Shown: positions 23,244 through 36,462 of the stretch, in pieces
How positions within the stretch are numbered: the stretch's first letter is position 1
Layout of the letters: the number at the start of each line of letters is the position of its first letter
Source: Chamaecyparis obtusa
Taxonomy: Eukaryota > Streptophyta > Pinopsida > Cupressales > Cupressaceae
Assembly: GCA_027943335.1 (NCBI GenBank)
Contig: BSBK01002925.1
Location: 1,798,001-1,862,000, forward strand
Direction of reading: 5' to 3'
DNA: 64,000 bases
Made by a program: the position numbers and the translations under genes
The notes under the pieces: generated by a model
Database searches by the model: none
Told to the model about the DNA's origin: nothing
What the model saw: only the letters and a program-made list of their open reading frames with translations

Positions 23244-25032
23244 TCAATGTTCAGATAAGCAAGGTTCCACCATATTTATGACAGCATTGTTTCCAGAGTA
23301 GGCATAATTGACTTTAGCACCCATGTTAGGTTGAGAAATAGAAGCTCCTTGATTGTGTTTCGGAAATGGCTCCATGAATGTTGTATGTTCAGTATTGCTT
23401 TTATGAGTGTCAATTATAATTTCTCCATTATCAATATTGTCTTGTATGAGATGTTTCAAATGTATGCAGTTATTGGTTTTATGACCCTTGTTATGATGAA
23501 AATTATAGAAATTGGTCTCCCTCCACCATTTTGGTTTAGGTTCAGGATCAAATGGTTGGATCTTAGGCAATGTGAGCATTTTGTTGGCTAACAAAGTTTT
23601 CATCATGGATTCCAAGGATTCTCCAATAGGAGTAAACTTTTGTTTAGGATCTGTAGCCCAAGGTTTATAGTTAGATGGCTTCTTGTTAGATTCTATTGCT
23701 TTTATCTTGGAAGCTTTGATGGCTTGGGTACCAACAGTGAGATTGAAGGCGGGTGACTTAGATGGGGACCAAACATTATCAACAATGCCATTTGTGATGA
23801 TGCCTTTATTCTTGTTGCAATTTTTTCCTTTGTCTTTAGAACTAGATCTAGATTCATACTTCTCTTTTTGAAGGGATATGTCTCCCTTTTTCACAAGGAC
23901 TTTCTCAATTTTGATTGCATTGTCTACCATTTTATCAAAGGATGTATGATTTTGCATTTGAAAATGGTAGTTGATTTTTGGAACAAGATTATTGATGAAA
24001 ATTTCCAGCATCTTAGTTTCTAGAATGGGTGTAGCATATAGAGAAAAAAATTTCCTCCATCATTTGAGAAAAGTCAAGAAGGGTTATCCTGTCTTTTGTT
24101 TCAAATTGCATATATCGATCATGGTGACGAGATGTTGAATGTTTTAGGAGTGTTGTTGATAAAATAGCTTGATTAACTCCTCAAAATTTGTAATGGTTGG
24201 AGGAAGTTTAGAGAACCAATGAATGGTTGATCCTCCCAGAGATTGTGGGAACATAAGAATTAAGCAGGTTGTCTCATGCATAAACTCCATAGATTGAGTG
24301 CAAAAATTCTTTGACATGATCTTGGGGTTCAGAGCTTCCATCATATTTTTTGTATTTAGGTATCTCCAACCATTTTGGGAATGGTGGCATGTATAAGTCT
24401 TTATCAAATGGAAAAGGACATAGAGCCTCCATGGAGAAATCCTTAGGTTCCTTCTCTTTTTCAAGTTTGTTGATCTTGACTTGCTTGGCATGCATCTATT
24501 TCATCATAGCTATGATAGGAGTTTCTTCCTCTTGACTAATGATATCTTTGACATTAAAGTGTGTAGGAAGCTTAGCTCCTTGTTGAGCTAACTCTAGAAA
24601 GTATGCCTCTCTATCTTCTTTAAAGAAATACCTCATCATTCACTTAAAGTTATCATCATTTTGATATTGATCAATTTCAGTAGGTTTGGGTTCTTGATCT
24701 GCACCATGTTGGGAGTGATGTCCTTGGGACCCTTGGTTTGTCCCTTCTTGAGACATAGTGTTGTTATGAGAGCTACCAGGGATGGATTGATGTGGAGTTA
24801 TCTGATAACTTCTATGAATTGATATAGGAGGGGTTGGTTGATTACTTGTGTAGATTGATACAGGAGGGGTGATGTAACCACCTTTCAAGAATAGATTGCC
24901 AAGAGCATCTTCCCTAAATTTAGTTGTGTCGTAAGACTGATGAAAGGTTTTGGAAATCATAGAAGATGTTGCTAAAGAGAGTTTGGGTTGTTCTCTTTCT
25001 TTTCTTTGTGATGAATCTCTAGTTTCCGCCAT
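23244..25032 (-). pseudogene. E2 gag
   Basis: The likely start is the ATG at 25032-25030 (MAETRDSSQRKE). The N-terminus is Gln/Ser/Pro-rich. The capsid core appears at about 24495-24144: PFPKWLEIPKYKKYDGSSEP, DHVKEFLHSIYGVYA, then a frameshift. After that the frame from 24011 down carries a basic linker and a zinc-knuckle-like NFYNFHHNKGHKTNNC near 23510, where the first Cys is Tyr, followed by IHLKHLIQDNIDNGE. That layout matches gag of Tat elements. Several frames must be joined, so it is broken. It would coat the RNA and build the particle. Confidence 0.8.
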
Positions 25033-27264
25033 TAACCTTGGGTGAAGCAAGAGAGCAAGATGAAGACAGTTGAAGAATGATCTGACTCAAGAAGATCGAA
25101 TGGCACAACCTTGTCAAGATTGGATTGATTGAAGATAGATTGGATGTAAATGAATCATATTGTACCCTAGTAGTATGGGTAGATGCCCAAAAGATGGCAG
25201 ATACAAGCTCACAACACTTAGCCATTTGGATGAAGATTGAATTGAAGATAAAGATTTAACAAGGTTTTGAAACAAGATGAAAAAGATTCAAATTGATTAA
25301 ATAAAGGCTAGATCAAACTCAAGAGACCACTTTAGGAAAATGATTGAATTTCTTCTAGTTTCTAGGCTGTAAAAACTAGATTCCTGACAAATTTGGCAAG
25401 TTTTTGACAACTTTTTGAAAATTTTGATGTAATTTTCTGTAGGCTCGTAGGAGTCTAGGTATGCTTTGGCACGACAGTTGACAAAATTCATATGACAATT
25501 GACAATAGGGTTTTGATTTTCTTGACTTTTTCTGACAAAGCTCATATGACAATACACAAGCTCTCGTAAAACAATTTGGGGGGTTTTGTGATGACTTTTG
25601 ACTAAGACTTGTATGACTTTCTGAGATTGTGAATGACTTTTGACTCCAGAAAGGAATTTTTTCTTTAGATTTTGCAATATTTAGGTTTTCAATTTTAGAT
25701 TGTTGGAAAATTTTTCTGTCCAGGTTTGAAGATCTATATAATAGTCTATCTCAAGTAACCAAGTAGATACCAAGCATGCAAAACAACAAGCAAGGGAAGT
25801 GAGCAATCATCTAAAAATAATGAACAAGGGAAAAAGTAACCTTGCACATGAACAAGAAATAGTGACTTATTGTGCTAATCACTAGGAATGCTACGTGTGT
25901 ATGTTCTCAAAAGTTTTTCAATAACGCACATAGTCCTAGACAATGAAAAATTTGGCCTCACTAGAGTTTTTAGTAGTGGTCTGACTCTACAAATTTTTTG
26001 ACCTCAAGAGGGTGAACTCTAATCTAGGTGCACTGGGGTTTTGACACAGTCTGAGAATTTAATCAATCAGGAGCTGCTAGGGAGATCTAATAGCCCAACA
26101 AGAGACCACACCTATGAAGATTTCCTCTGCAAGGACATTTATATAGTGGTTGTTGCTACCAAAATTAAAATGGCTATTACTTCTTGAGGTTTTGTCCATG
26201 TGGTTGACCCAATTAAGGGAATGTCCACTATGATTAACCCTCTCTAAAGGTGACTCACAAAAGATACCACATGGGGACTTGGTCTAGATCCAAGGATTTG
26301 GGTTTTTGATACTATCCAAAAATGAAGTAGAGCATAGTCCCCTAGCCTTATCACTTTTACCCAAACACAAAAAATAGATTAATCCAACATGCTAAGACTA
26401 AAATTATCTCACCAAGATTTGTGATGTCAACAACTATGTCTATCGATCTCTCCAAAGAGACAATGTATCGATCAAAAGTTGAGAACCAAACCTAGTAAAA
26501 CTGTGAAATAATCTCAATAACCTCCCTACCTACAAGGGGATCCTTCATCAAGAAGAGATTCACATGTAAACAAGAGAATGAAGCCCACTCTCTCAAGATC
26601 ATTGACAAATAGTGTTCATAGGGCCTATTTACTATGTGTAATAGATATGCAACAAGCAAATCTATGTTTTTTTTATAGCCCAAAATTGCAGTGTGAATTA
26701 TGAAACCATGAAAGGCACTCACGCTAAACATGTGAGATGTTTGTTTTATATCCAAAATTGAAGTGTTGTCAAATTGAACAGAATACCCGAGTTCCTCGCA
26801 ATGCACTTAGTAGATTTTATCTATTTTACAATTTTGTTGCACTATTCAATCAGCAAATCAACAAGTATCAATTAGAAATAGAATATCTCAATTGTTAGGG
26901 TTAGCTATTAGTCCAAATCCAAAAATGAAATTTGGAAAACTACTTGAAAATTTAAAATGACAATTGAAATTGTACTGGCAAAACTTGTACGACACTGGGT
27001 TACCTCCCACACGACAATTTGGAAACTTGTATGATAATGGGTCTATGCACACATGACAAAGCAAGTCTAAAATGGCAATGTGTACAATATGGTATGAGTC
27101 TCAAAAAACTCAACTATCGTAGGACAGTCAAATGGTCCTAGCACGAAAATTTGCTAAAAGTCATACAAAAAATGTATGGACACAATCTAAAAATCATAGT
27201 TTTGAAAGAATAAGATAGAAAATTGATAGAAGTTGGATTGTGATGAAATGGAAACCCATTTTAG
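25033..27264 (-). other. E2 5' leader, no supported gene
   Basis: About 2.2 kb lies between the primer site and gag. A 126-codon open stretch at 25677-25297 arises from reiterated CATATGACAATTGACAA-like motifs and looks like leader repeat. Related TACGACA/ACGACAATT motifs recur near 26990-27130. Long leaders with or without an extra ORF occur in Tat elements; I see no conserved protein here. Confidence 0.5.
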
Positions 27265-27284
27265 GGCCCCACGGTGGGTGCCAA
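27265..27284 (-). other. E2 primer binding site
   Basis: On the - strand TGGCACCCACCGTGGGGCC, the form of primer site typical of Tat/Ogre-type Gypsy elements (usually assigned to a tRNA-Arg). It lies eight bases after the likely LTR end, fixes the - orientation and places the 5' LTR at higher coordinates. Confidence 0.75.
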
Positions 27285-27292
27285 AAATCTAT

Positions 27293-28386
27293 GTGTGAAA
27301 ATTGTACCTAGCTGGGGACACAACATTTCAGTAAAACATTAGAGGTTAGCAAATCAAGAAATCTGTAAATAAACACAATATAGCTAACCAGATGATGATG
27401 TTCTCAGATTGAAATCAAGATCAGTGAAAATTCAACACCTAAATGAAGGGTATAATGCTAAAAGATGAATGATAACTGTATGCAAATTAATCTATATTTT
27501 TGGATTTTTCTATGCAATAAGATGAAAAACTCGATATGAAACTAATCTAGAATGAATTGAAATTGTATGTAGATTATTCTAAGATGATATGCTATGACAT
27601 GAAAATGAGTGCTATGCTATGAAACATAATGAATGATCTCACAAATCACCTATTGCAAGAGCTTGACTCTTTAGATGTAATTTCACTAGAATGATTGTGC
27701 AAATTTGAGAGATGTAGGGATCTTTTGTGAAGAGTTGAGCCTTGATTTTATAGAAATCTAGGGCTTGAGGATCCATTGAGAAAAGCCATAAATCACTCTT
27801 GATAAACTCAGGTTGATTTTTGAGTTAACAAGAAATTAGAACTAATTAACTCATAAAATCATGCAAAAACAACTTTTTAACTTAAATCAGAAGTTTAGAT
27901 CAGCTTTTAACTCAAAATAGATGTTGAGTTTCCAAAAGATAACAACTTGAATTGATTTTTTGATTTAACGTTTAACTACTCTTTGAATGTGCATAATATT
28001 TATGAATTAATTTTTAAAAATAAAGTGATTTATCTTCAACTTAACTAAATTTTAAATTTAAACAATTGATTTATGGGTTGATCAATCATTTAATCAAACT
28101 TTTATTCAAAGCTATATTATTAAATATTGACAACTTAGACTTAATCAATTAAATAAAAAATTAATCAATTATTCGTAGGAGATTTTGATTTATTGTCAAA
28201 ATTAAATAATATAATTTAGGGATAAATAGAATTAAATTTAATTAAATAATTAAGTGATAGTATTAAACTTAATTAATTAAATATTCAAAATATTCAATTA
28301 ATCAAATTTTAGGACAAATAAGATTTATCACCAAATAATCATTAAATTAAAGATAATTTAAAATAAATAGTAATATTCAAGGAATA
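27293..28386 (-). repeat. E2 5' LTR, proximal part
   Basis: Begins (on + coordinates) TGTGTGAAAATT next to the primer site. It has a - strand TATA box, TATAAAAT at 27752-27745, and an ATG-rich low-complexity stretch (about 27440-27640) downstream of it. The part above 27960 is very AT-rich. E4 begins at 28387, so the rest of U3 probably lies beyond 50154. No second copy was found in the window to confirm the ends. Confidence 0.6.
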
Positions 28387-29275
28387 TTCTCCAATTTGAT
28401 GTAGAAATGAATGTAGGATGTTTCCAATCAATGACACTAGATCTTCAATACCAATCTTGAATGCATCTTTGCATAGGAAGAGACTTGGATGAATGTGGAT
28501 AGAGAAATCTTCAAGGGGGCTCCAAAGAGATTGAGTTCTTCAATGGCTAACAATGGATCTCCTTGATGGATGCTTGAATGGATGCTAGGCTTGAAGATGA
28601 ATGAGTGCTTGCTTTCTTTCCTTCTCCTTCTTTCTTGTTTGATTGCACTTGAGGTCTTGATTACTTGATCATGAAAAGTGGATGTGAATTGATTGCTATG
28701 AGATCGCTTGGTGAAAATGAGAGGACGAAGGCTTCCTTTTATAGTGATCTAGAGTATAAACTTCTAGAGAGGCCAACATTGGAGAATTAAATCCCAATTA
28801 ATCTTAACCCTTATAAATGGACCAACATTAAATGAAATTTAAGGATTTACCATTCTAAAACCTGAAATGGCCGACCCAGAACTGGGAAAATAAACTTTCT
28901 GAAACTCGACATCCCGCAACTCCTAGAAAGCTAAAATTTTGGATCTGGAGGTCAAGGACAAGGTAGTCTCTACCCTAGGTTAGAGATGAGGTCATCTTTG
29001 ACCTAGGTTAGTGACTAGGTCTTCATTCACCTATTAGGTCATCATTGAACCTTCAGGTCATCTTTGACCCAGAAGATCAAGACCTTCAGATTCTCAGGGA
29101 TAATTGCTAGAAATGAGGTTGGAAATGGGAGGATGAAGCAGAATAGGGGGAAAAAATATAGATTCATGCAAAGACCCAATCAAGGTGCTTAACATGACCC
29201 TAGACCACTCACTCAGAGGGATAAATGCTCTTAACATGAAAGTGCTTCCATTTTAAGTTGATACATTAGGCCCCC
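28387..29275 (-). repeat. E4 3' LTR
   Basis: Direct copy of 49262-50148. On the - strand it starts TGTATCAACTTAAAATGG right after the polypurine tract and ends GGAGAA (GGAGCA in the other copy). A - strand TATA box TATAAAAGG is at 28743-28735. U3 contains inverted-repeat motifs AGGTCATCNNTGACCT (28989-29004 perfect; diverged copies at 29017, 29036 and 29055). Confidence 0.88.
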
Positions 29276-30441
29276 ACCTTAGCAAGAGTATGGACTCACT
29301 GCAAACTCTTGGTAAAGGAGATCAAAATGAAAAGATAATATTATTGTAATCAAAGGGACAAAGGAAACCTCAAGCCCCTAGGGACTCAAGTCTTCATAAA
29401 CTCCAAGATCACAATAAGATAGACATCTCTAGAGAGAGAGAGAGAGAGAGAGTGTGTGTGTGTGATTATCTTGCCCAATGAGAACTTATGTCCCATTTTG
29501 AACCACACAAGGAAACAACGCAACTAGAAAGATAGAATTGAACTACCTAGTGAATGTGGCTACTCACTAGTCAACCCATCAAGGATTCACCCTTAGGAAT
29601 ATTCTATTCCATAAGAATAAAACCTAAAGAAAAAGAGATCCAGTCTTAAGGACACCTTCGACCTTAAGGGATCAAAAATTTGAAATTGGTGGGATCAAGA
29701 GATCCTGGAATATAAACCCATGCTTTAAGGAATAGTCACTAATCCAAAAAGGGAGAAAAGGCATCTTGAAAAATAATATATGCATATTAAAAAGTGTGTG
29801 TGTGTAATAAGTGAGAAGAGCATATGCCCCCATGTTAAAGTTATTGATAACACTTTAACATGAGAAATGGCTTTAATAGAAACATAAACAACTCCACTGA
29901 TTACGTTTCCACTACAAGATGCCCCCAGATGAAGACAAATCAAGGGAAATACCATAAAAAAATACAAAGAACATAGAAGGAATCTACTTGCCGTGGGGTC
30001 AGTATGATCATAAGATAATATATATATGATATTATTACAAATGAATTGACATCATTCCCCAAAGAGAAAGTAGAACTACAATCACAAAGGAGGAAATATC
30101 ACATAAGAGATATGAAGAAGAATCTTTTCAGACCATGACATGGAGACCAAAAATAATTAGTGCTACCATGTCTCAAATCCAAGCACATTACACAAGGAAA
30201 CATTTACAAAGAATAGCACAGTTACAACATATAGAAGAGTAAAGATACATACAGAGGAATTATACAATAGGTTTGATTCCTTTATCACCTTGCACCAACT
30301 AAGAAACAAGGGTTGTATAAAATAATCTAACAACATTTAGCAAACACATCATGGGAGAAGCACAGTACGACAAAAAAAACACAACAAAGGCTACCACAAA
30401 GGACAAGCCAATCAAGCATTTCACCTACTCTCCCCATCTCA
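29276..30441 (-). other. E4 3' untranslated region with PPT and microsatellite
   Basis: The polypurine tract is next to the LTR on the - strand (AAGGTGGGGGCC, about 29276-29292). A compound microsatellite (AG)n(TG)n lies at about 29431-29464, and a short (TG)n near 29799-29808. No coding feature is supported. Confidence 0.7.
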
Positions 30442-31575
30442 TTATATATCATTTTGGGAAGGTGGGTAACTCACAAGGGGAACTACATCCAACACACTAG
30501 GAATGATAGCCAGTTCCAAACAAGGATCCTCTTGAGAATCACCATGTTCGACACTAGGTGTAAGTGTTAATTGAGATGAAAGAATAATAGGTAAATCAAT
30601 GTCCATGTCAATAGTCTCATATTCATCATTAAAATCATCAAGAGTATCTTTTTCATCCAGATTGATTAAAATAGCATCTAAGATACCAATATAATCATCA
30701 TAATCATGCATCTTAACATCATTATTAGTAACAACATCATGCATAGTCTTATCAGAAGAAAGTGAAGAATTTTGAATACCAGACTTACAAGCTTTAGCAT
30801 GAGCATGATGCTTTTTATGATGTTCATTAGCAGATCAATTACATTTTTCTTTACTTGAAATATGTTGAGAACTAGGATGAACAATCAAAGGATCCTTCAT
30901 AGGTTCTTTAGGAAGATCAATAGGATTATCAACAATAGGAGGAACTTGATTAATAGAACTAGATGCCATAGTTAAAGGAGGTATAGAAGGTGTAGGAAAA
31001 AGACCATGATTAAGATCCATAGGAGGTATACTTAATTCAAGAATCTTATGATGCTTATAGGCTTGATATGAATGGAAAATATTATCAGGTTGAGGAGGAC
31101 ATGAAATAGGTAATGAAGGCCAAAAGAAATCAAGAGCAACACAATCTCTAGGCCTAGAAGGTTGATATAAACTATGATTAACCGTCTTCACTTCTTCATC
31201 ATGAAAAAATTTAAGACATTTATGGATAGGTGAAGAAACAACATGCATGGAATTTAACCATGTAAAACCTAGCTTAACTTGAAATTGATCAAAAGTAGGA
31301 ACAACAACAAAGGTAGTGTTCACAATTTTTTCACAAAGTTCAACCTGTAAGTTAATAGAACCAAATGATGGATAAGGAAAAACATTACAAGTCTGAATCC
31401 ACACATCCAATGTATCATAAGGATCACGTTGAAAATTTTTCATAAAAAGATTTTCTTTAGTAATAACATTGACTAAGGATGTAGGATCAACAAGACAACC
31501 ACAAGTAGGTTTTTGAGAAACTAGCATAAATGTAAAGGGGACCATCAAGAGCTTTAATAGTTTTAGAATCATCAA
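30442..31575 (-). pseudogene. E4 aspartic protease domain and acidic tail
   Basis: The frame from 31575 reads CGCLVDPTSLVNVITKENL, where relatives usually have a DPGSS-type active site; Gly is Thr here. It continues with PSFGSINLQVELCEKIVNTTF, VPTFDQFQVKLGFTWLNSMH and SPIHKCLKFFHDEEVKTVNH, a familiar retropepsin flap-to-C-terminus layout. After a TGA near 30835, the same frame continues as a very acidic segment (DEKDTLDDFNDEYETIDMDI) and stops at 30442. No RT follows. A one-base frameshift near 31510 separates it from gag upstream. Confidence 0.72.
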
Positions 31576-33137
31576 AGGTAATCAAAAATTCCCTAGGTCT
31601 TTTATTATTAGGTTTTTGTCGAGGTTTAGGTTGAATTTTCAATTGTGGTTTAGGTTTAGGTTGAGGTGGAGATACAAATTGACCCACTTTCTCCACTTGA
31701 TTAATAATGTGATTGAGATCATCCATCTTTGAATCATACACAATTTCCATAGAAGATGGCTAAGCAATGGTATTAGTATCATGCATAGGTAAAGGATTCA
31801 TATAGATTTGAAGGTTTTGATTATGAGGAGAGACAAATTTTTTCCCACTACCATCAAGATTATCAACATATAAGGCATTAGAATCAATTAATTCTTGAAC
31901 CTTATGTTTTAAAGAATAACACTTCTCAGTATCATGACCATTCTGACAATGATATTGACAAAAATCTTTAGGATCAAAAGATTTAGATGCAATCGTAGAA
32001 GGTAAAAGAAGTCTAATAGGAGGTAAATTAATCATATTAGTAGTTAACAACCTATTCATAATAGAATTTAAAGATTCAAAAAGAGGATTAAATGTATGAT
32101 TTAATCAAAAAGCAGTGGATGTAGAATTGGCATTGTGAGATGCAACAACAACTTGATCAGCAATTGCATTTGCTTGTTTGTTTACCTTGACATAGTTGTT
32201 GAATTTTTTAAATTTTCTTGGATTAGGAGCAACATCACTCTTATCAATAGGTTTGGGAGGCATTGAAGTGTTTCTCTCAAATTGACTCACTTGTAATTGA
32301 TAATGATGAAGCACTGCACAAAGCTGTTGAAAAGAGGTAAATTCAGTAAGAAAAATCTTATCTCTAATATCCTTTTGCAAATTTGAAATAGACATTCATT
32401 GCATATCTTTATCAGAAACAAGATATGAAATTTGAGCATGCAAATGCTTAAATCTACCAATGAATTTAGTCAATTTTTCCTTAAAACTTTGTTTACAATG
32501 CATCAAATCACTCAAAAACACTTGTGGGCCAATATTATTTTGAAATTGTTGAATAAAGGCATTAGAAAGTTTTGGAAATGAATCAATAGAATAAGGAGGC
32601 AAGGAAAAATACCATTTTAAGGCCTTGTCATAGAAATTTCTAGCAAATAGTTTGGCTAAAATCCTATGCTCATGAGCATAATCACTACAAAGGATTTGAA
32701 ATGTTTTAACATGATGAATAGGGTCTCCTTTTTTGTTGTAATTCTCAAGATGAGGCATATCAACTTGTTGAGGAACAAGCGTACAAATAATGTCTAGGGA
32801 AAAGGACTTCCCATGTCACATGTAGTAATGCTAAACTTTTTTTGAGTTAAGGAAGCAAGTTTTTGTTGTAAGGGTGACATAGTTTAAACCAAACTAATGA
32901 TTGTTGAATCATTAGAAGAAATAGGAGGAACTAAAATATTAGAAACACTAGGTAAAGTGTAAAGAGCTGTAGGAATGGAAGACACAACTAGAGGAACACT
33001 TCAAACTATAGTTGGAAGAGGATTGCAATAAGTAAAAGGAACATTATGATATCAAGGTTGTGATGTAGGAAGGGATACAGGAGGAACACTCATAGTAATA
33101 GAGGGAACCATCATAGTCACCAAAGGAGTATATGTAT
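31487..33137 (-). pseudogene. E4 gag, main part
   Basis: The frame is constant from above 32758 down to 31487, with TGA at 32396 and 32105 and TAG at 31760. The capsid domain is clear at 32758-32400: GDPIHHVKTFQILCSDYA, KALKWYFSLPPYSIDSF, NAFIQQFQNNIGP, FKEKLTKFIGRFKHLHAQI. The zinc-knuckle-like CQYHCQNGHDTEKC near 31960 is intact, followed by YSLKHKVQELIDSNAL. Above 32758 a proline- and Ser/Thr-rich linker runs to 33137, where E5 is inserted. The rest of the N-terminus is at 47929-48390. Confidence 0.85.
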
Positions 33138-33141
33138 GAAC

Positions 33142-35975
33142 TGTTAGAGCTTTTCCTTGCAAAACCAAACTTGAATAAATATATGGGCTTGACTCTTAAA
33201 TTATGTACTCAAGTTTGACAAGAAATAGTCTAATTAATGAGGATTGAAATGAATCCTCCTTCTTCTTTGAGCTCCACATCACTTAGGTGGGTATTGCCTT
33301 ATATGCACACTCATGACTCTTCTTGATAAACAAAAGGCCTGCAATAGATTATTGTGGAATAGTTTTCATACTCTTCTAGGTATCGTATACCCCATTGATA
33401 TCATGTCTTATGAAATAGCCCTATTTTCATAGAATGAATCTAAAAACTAGAAGCCTATCCTAACAACATGAAAGGGAAAGGTGGTGCTTTACTTGAATGA
33501 TTTTGAGTTTTGGGTTGAATGGACCCCTAAAATACCCTAAGTCTCTCATAGACCAGTGCCTTATCCAATGGGTGGCAAAGTCAAATACCTCATTGCAACT
33601 GAGCTATGAAACAAGAAGATAATACATCTACCCCAAATCAGATCATACATTACCAAACCACCTATGTACCCAGATATGCTATCACCTATTCAAAGGAAGA
33701 CCTAGGAACAAGCAATACATTAACTAGCATCCACTGGAAGACAATCATGAGATAGCCTTGATACCCCAACTCATACACATCTGAAGACCAATCTTAAACT
33801 CAGTTATCTCTATGAAGACAACTCTATTGCAGACACATAGGAAATGGAAATAGAAAGATTAAACATCCTTGATGTTATAATCAACAAATTTAGGATTCAA
33901 ATGGAGACAATCTAATAACAGAACAAATGTATTCAAATCTTACACATAAGACATTTGTTACAACTTATATCATATTCTCTTAGCTAGAAAGGAAAGAGGG
34001 ATCACCCTATATGCAGAGAAGAAGGAAAATATTTACAAGGCAGAAAATTCATGGAACCAGGGAAACTAGAACCAAGCTGGAACCAAACAGGAACTGGAAC
34101 CCTTTCTAAATGATCTTGAAAATCCTTTTATAGGAAAAAGGATTGCAACAAGCAAAGGATCATTTAGGGAAAAATTAGGTTTACAACAACCTCAACAACT
34201 AGATTGAACAAGAAATAAAAGAATTTCAGAAAAGTCTAGAAACCTGGGAGAATTAGATCAAATCTGATGCATAAATAATCAGTTTCACATTCTAGGCTAA
34301 TTGTAGATACAATTTTAACTAATTTCTTGTAGTAGGAAAACAAAATTTAATGCCAGTTCCAGCCTGTAGGAAACTTTCATGTACATAACATGGAGATCTC
34401 TAACATAAATAAAACCCTAGCCGCCTGTGGCAACTAACAGTCCTCTATATTTACTCAGCATGGCACCCCAGGATGACAAAATCAGATCTGTGCAGCACCC
34501 TATGTCCTCTACATCATTCTCCAACTCAAATGTCTTGGTACAATCAAATCTAAACCACCCCCTTATCTTATGTGGCTCACCATTTCAAACCCTCCAAAGA
34601 AAACCCTAAAAAAGGATTTGAATTTGAAAGAAAATAACGAACAGGCTCAAGTTTAAAATGTGACTGTTGATCTTATTTTTTCTCGAAAGATCAGGCAGTC
34701 CATATTAATCTTTGCAATAGTTAACTAAGCTTTGAAAACTCTTCCACCACATCACCTATCCATTGGCCAATGAGAAAAAAGCACCTTAGAACTATGTAGC
34801 ATGTCAGACCCACCTGTCAATAGCCACCACCTCGCAGAAGATTGGACAGCTGTCGCTATACCACTGCGCTTAAAAAAGCATCAACTTTCATCAAATGTTA
34901 TGAAGACAACTGTTGGATCAAACAACTATTTAAACCTTTTGAAAAATTTGACCCCACTGACAACCACCAAGTCACCCATCTAGCTCATCCAATGAAAATG
35001 CAACATCTCAGCACAACCGAAACCTCATACGACCTGGTAACATAGGACCCACCACCTTTAACAAATAAAAATGTGTCATTTGTAACACCTATCAGTGGTC
35101 CCACCTACTGTCAACTTAAACATGCTAGGAGATTGAATGACCATTGCATGATCTCAAGGGGGAAGAATATTCCATGAGATCATGTGCGAGTTGTTGATCC
35201 TCTGACAACTGACAGACCCTGTATACACTAAAAAATCTAGTCCCACTGACAACTGCCATATCATCATAACCTTGTCTAATGAGAAATTACCATGTCACAA
35301 TATCTGGCAAGTAGACATACAACCTTTTTATCACACATAAGTCATTCTGACAACCTCCACCTCATAATCAAGCTCAACCAATGAGAAATCACCATGTCAG
35401 TCCAACCTGGCACCCTGAGGACCCACCTACCATCTTGTCCACCTTAAAGCACCAGACGGTTGTCACTATACCGCGATGCTTAAATGATTATCATCTTAGT
35501 CCAATGGTATAACAATAGCTGTTGGATCAATCTATCATTTATCTGCCAGCAAACTTGAGGATGGGCCCACTGGGACAAGTGGCACCTTGTCGCTAAATCA
35601 CATGTCAAAACTTTTGATAGCAAAAAGTCTTGCAAAATAATGACAACCACACAAATTAAAGGCCGACACAAAGGAAAAATTATCAAGAAAACTTAGGCTT
35701 AGATAGAAAATATTAAAGGGGGCCTCTATAATAAAACCTAATGATATAACATGTGAAATGGTCATCACAATTTTAGCACATGAGTATTTTAGGACATTAG
35801 AAAGTGAAAAAAGTAACGCTTAAATAGAACCTAGTCTAGGAAAATTAGGGCTTATCTTCACCAACGACTAGAAATTTTGAATTTATGAACTAGGGTTTAA
35901 GGCCAGGGGCAGGGAAAACATTGGAGAGGCTAGAGAAAAATTACACAACCATGAATTATATTACAGGTGCTAATA
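33142..35975 (-). repeat. E5 3' LTR
   Basis: 2834 bp, from TGTTAGAGC (+ coordinates) to GGTGCTAATA. A TATA box TATAAAAG on the - strand is at 34132-34125. U3 (34430-35975) is a patchwork of repeated phrases such as CCCACTGACAAC and CCAATGAGAAA. It pairs with 38098-39387 joined to 46454-47923. Confidence 0.9.
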
Positions 35976-36462
35976 GTGGCTCTATTTGGGGATGATGGGT
36001 AACTTGTGCCCTTGCAAGAATGCATAACTTCTGGGAGAGAAGACCACCTACTGGAAAACAAAAATAGGGACCACCAAGACAAAACACTAAAAAATGAGAT
36101 GAAAAGAACAGGAAGGAAACACACCACTATATAGAATGTACAACATATACAAAAGGCTCAAAGCACCAGAACTCTAATTAGTTTTTACCCCTATCAAACA
36201 AATAATTTTCATCTCCATTGAGCAGAGGCAAACTAAAAATATTTCCCTCATCCAGCCTAACAAAAAGATGGTGATCCATTCCCAAAATGTCACATAGAAA
36301 ATAATCACCATACTCACCATCATTTAGCAAGATATGATCATCAGGCTGCCATAAATACTAATCACCTTGTGACATCAAAATGTCACACTCTTCACTTTCA
36401 CTATCATGCTGAAAGAAGAAACATTCCATCTTAGCTTCATGGCTGGAAGCATCAACATAGTA

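Larger units (their letters stand above)
13113..28386 (-). mobile_element. E2: Tat-like Gypsy element with two nested insertions
   Basis: This is a complete-order Gypsy internal region on the - strand: 5' LTR part, primer site (27265-27284), leader, gag, protease, G-patch, RT, RNase H, archaeal-type RNase H and integrase, ending at 13113. It is interrupted by the E3 element (18254-22161) and by a 5S-derived foldback (17041-17556). Its upstream LTR is itself probably split by E4, so the remaining U3 may continue at 50155 and beyond. The 3' LTR is not resolved. Catalytic residues are lost in RT and in the second RNase H, so it is dead. Confidence 0.8.

Noticed and set aside
34427..35045. Small + strand open frames in E5 LTRs
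   Set aside because: They lie in U3, are not conserved between the two LTR copies in frame, and show no domain.
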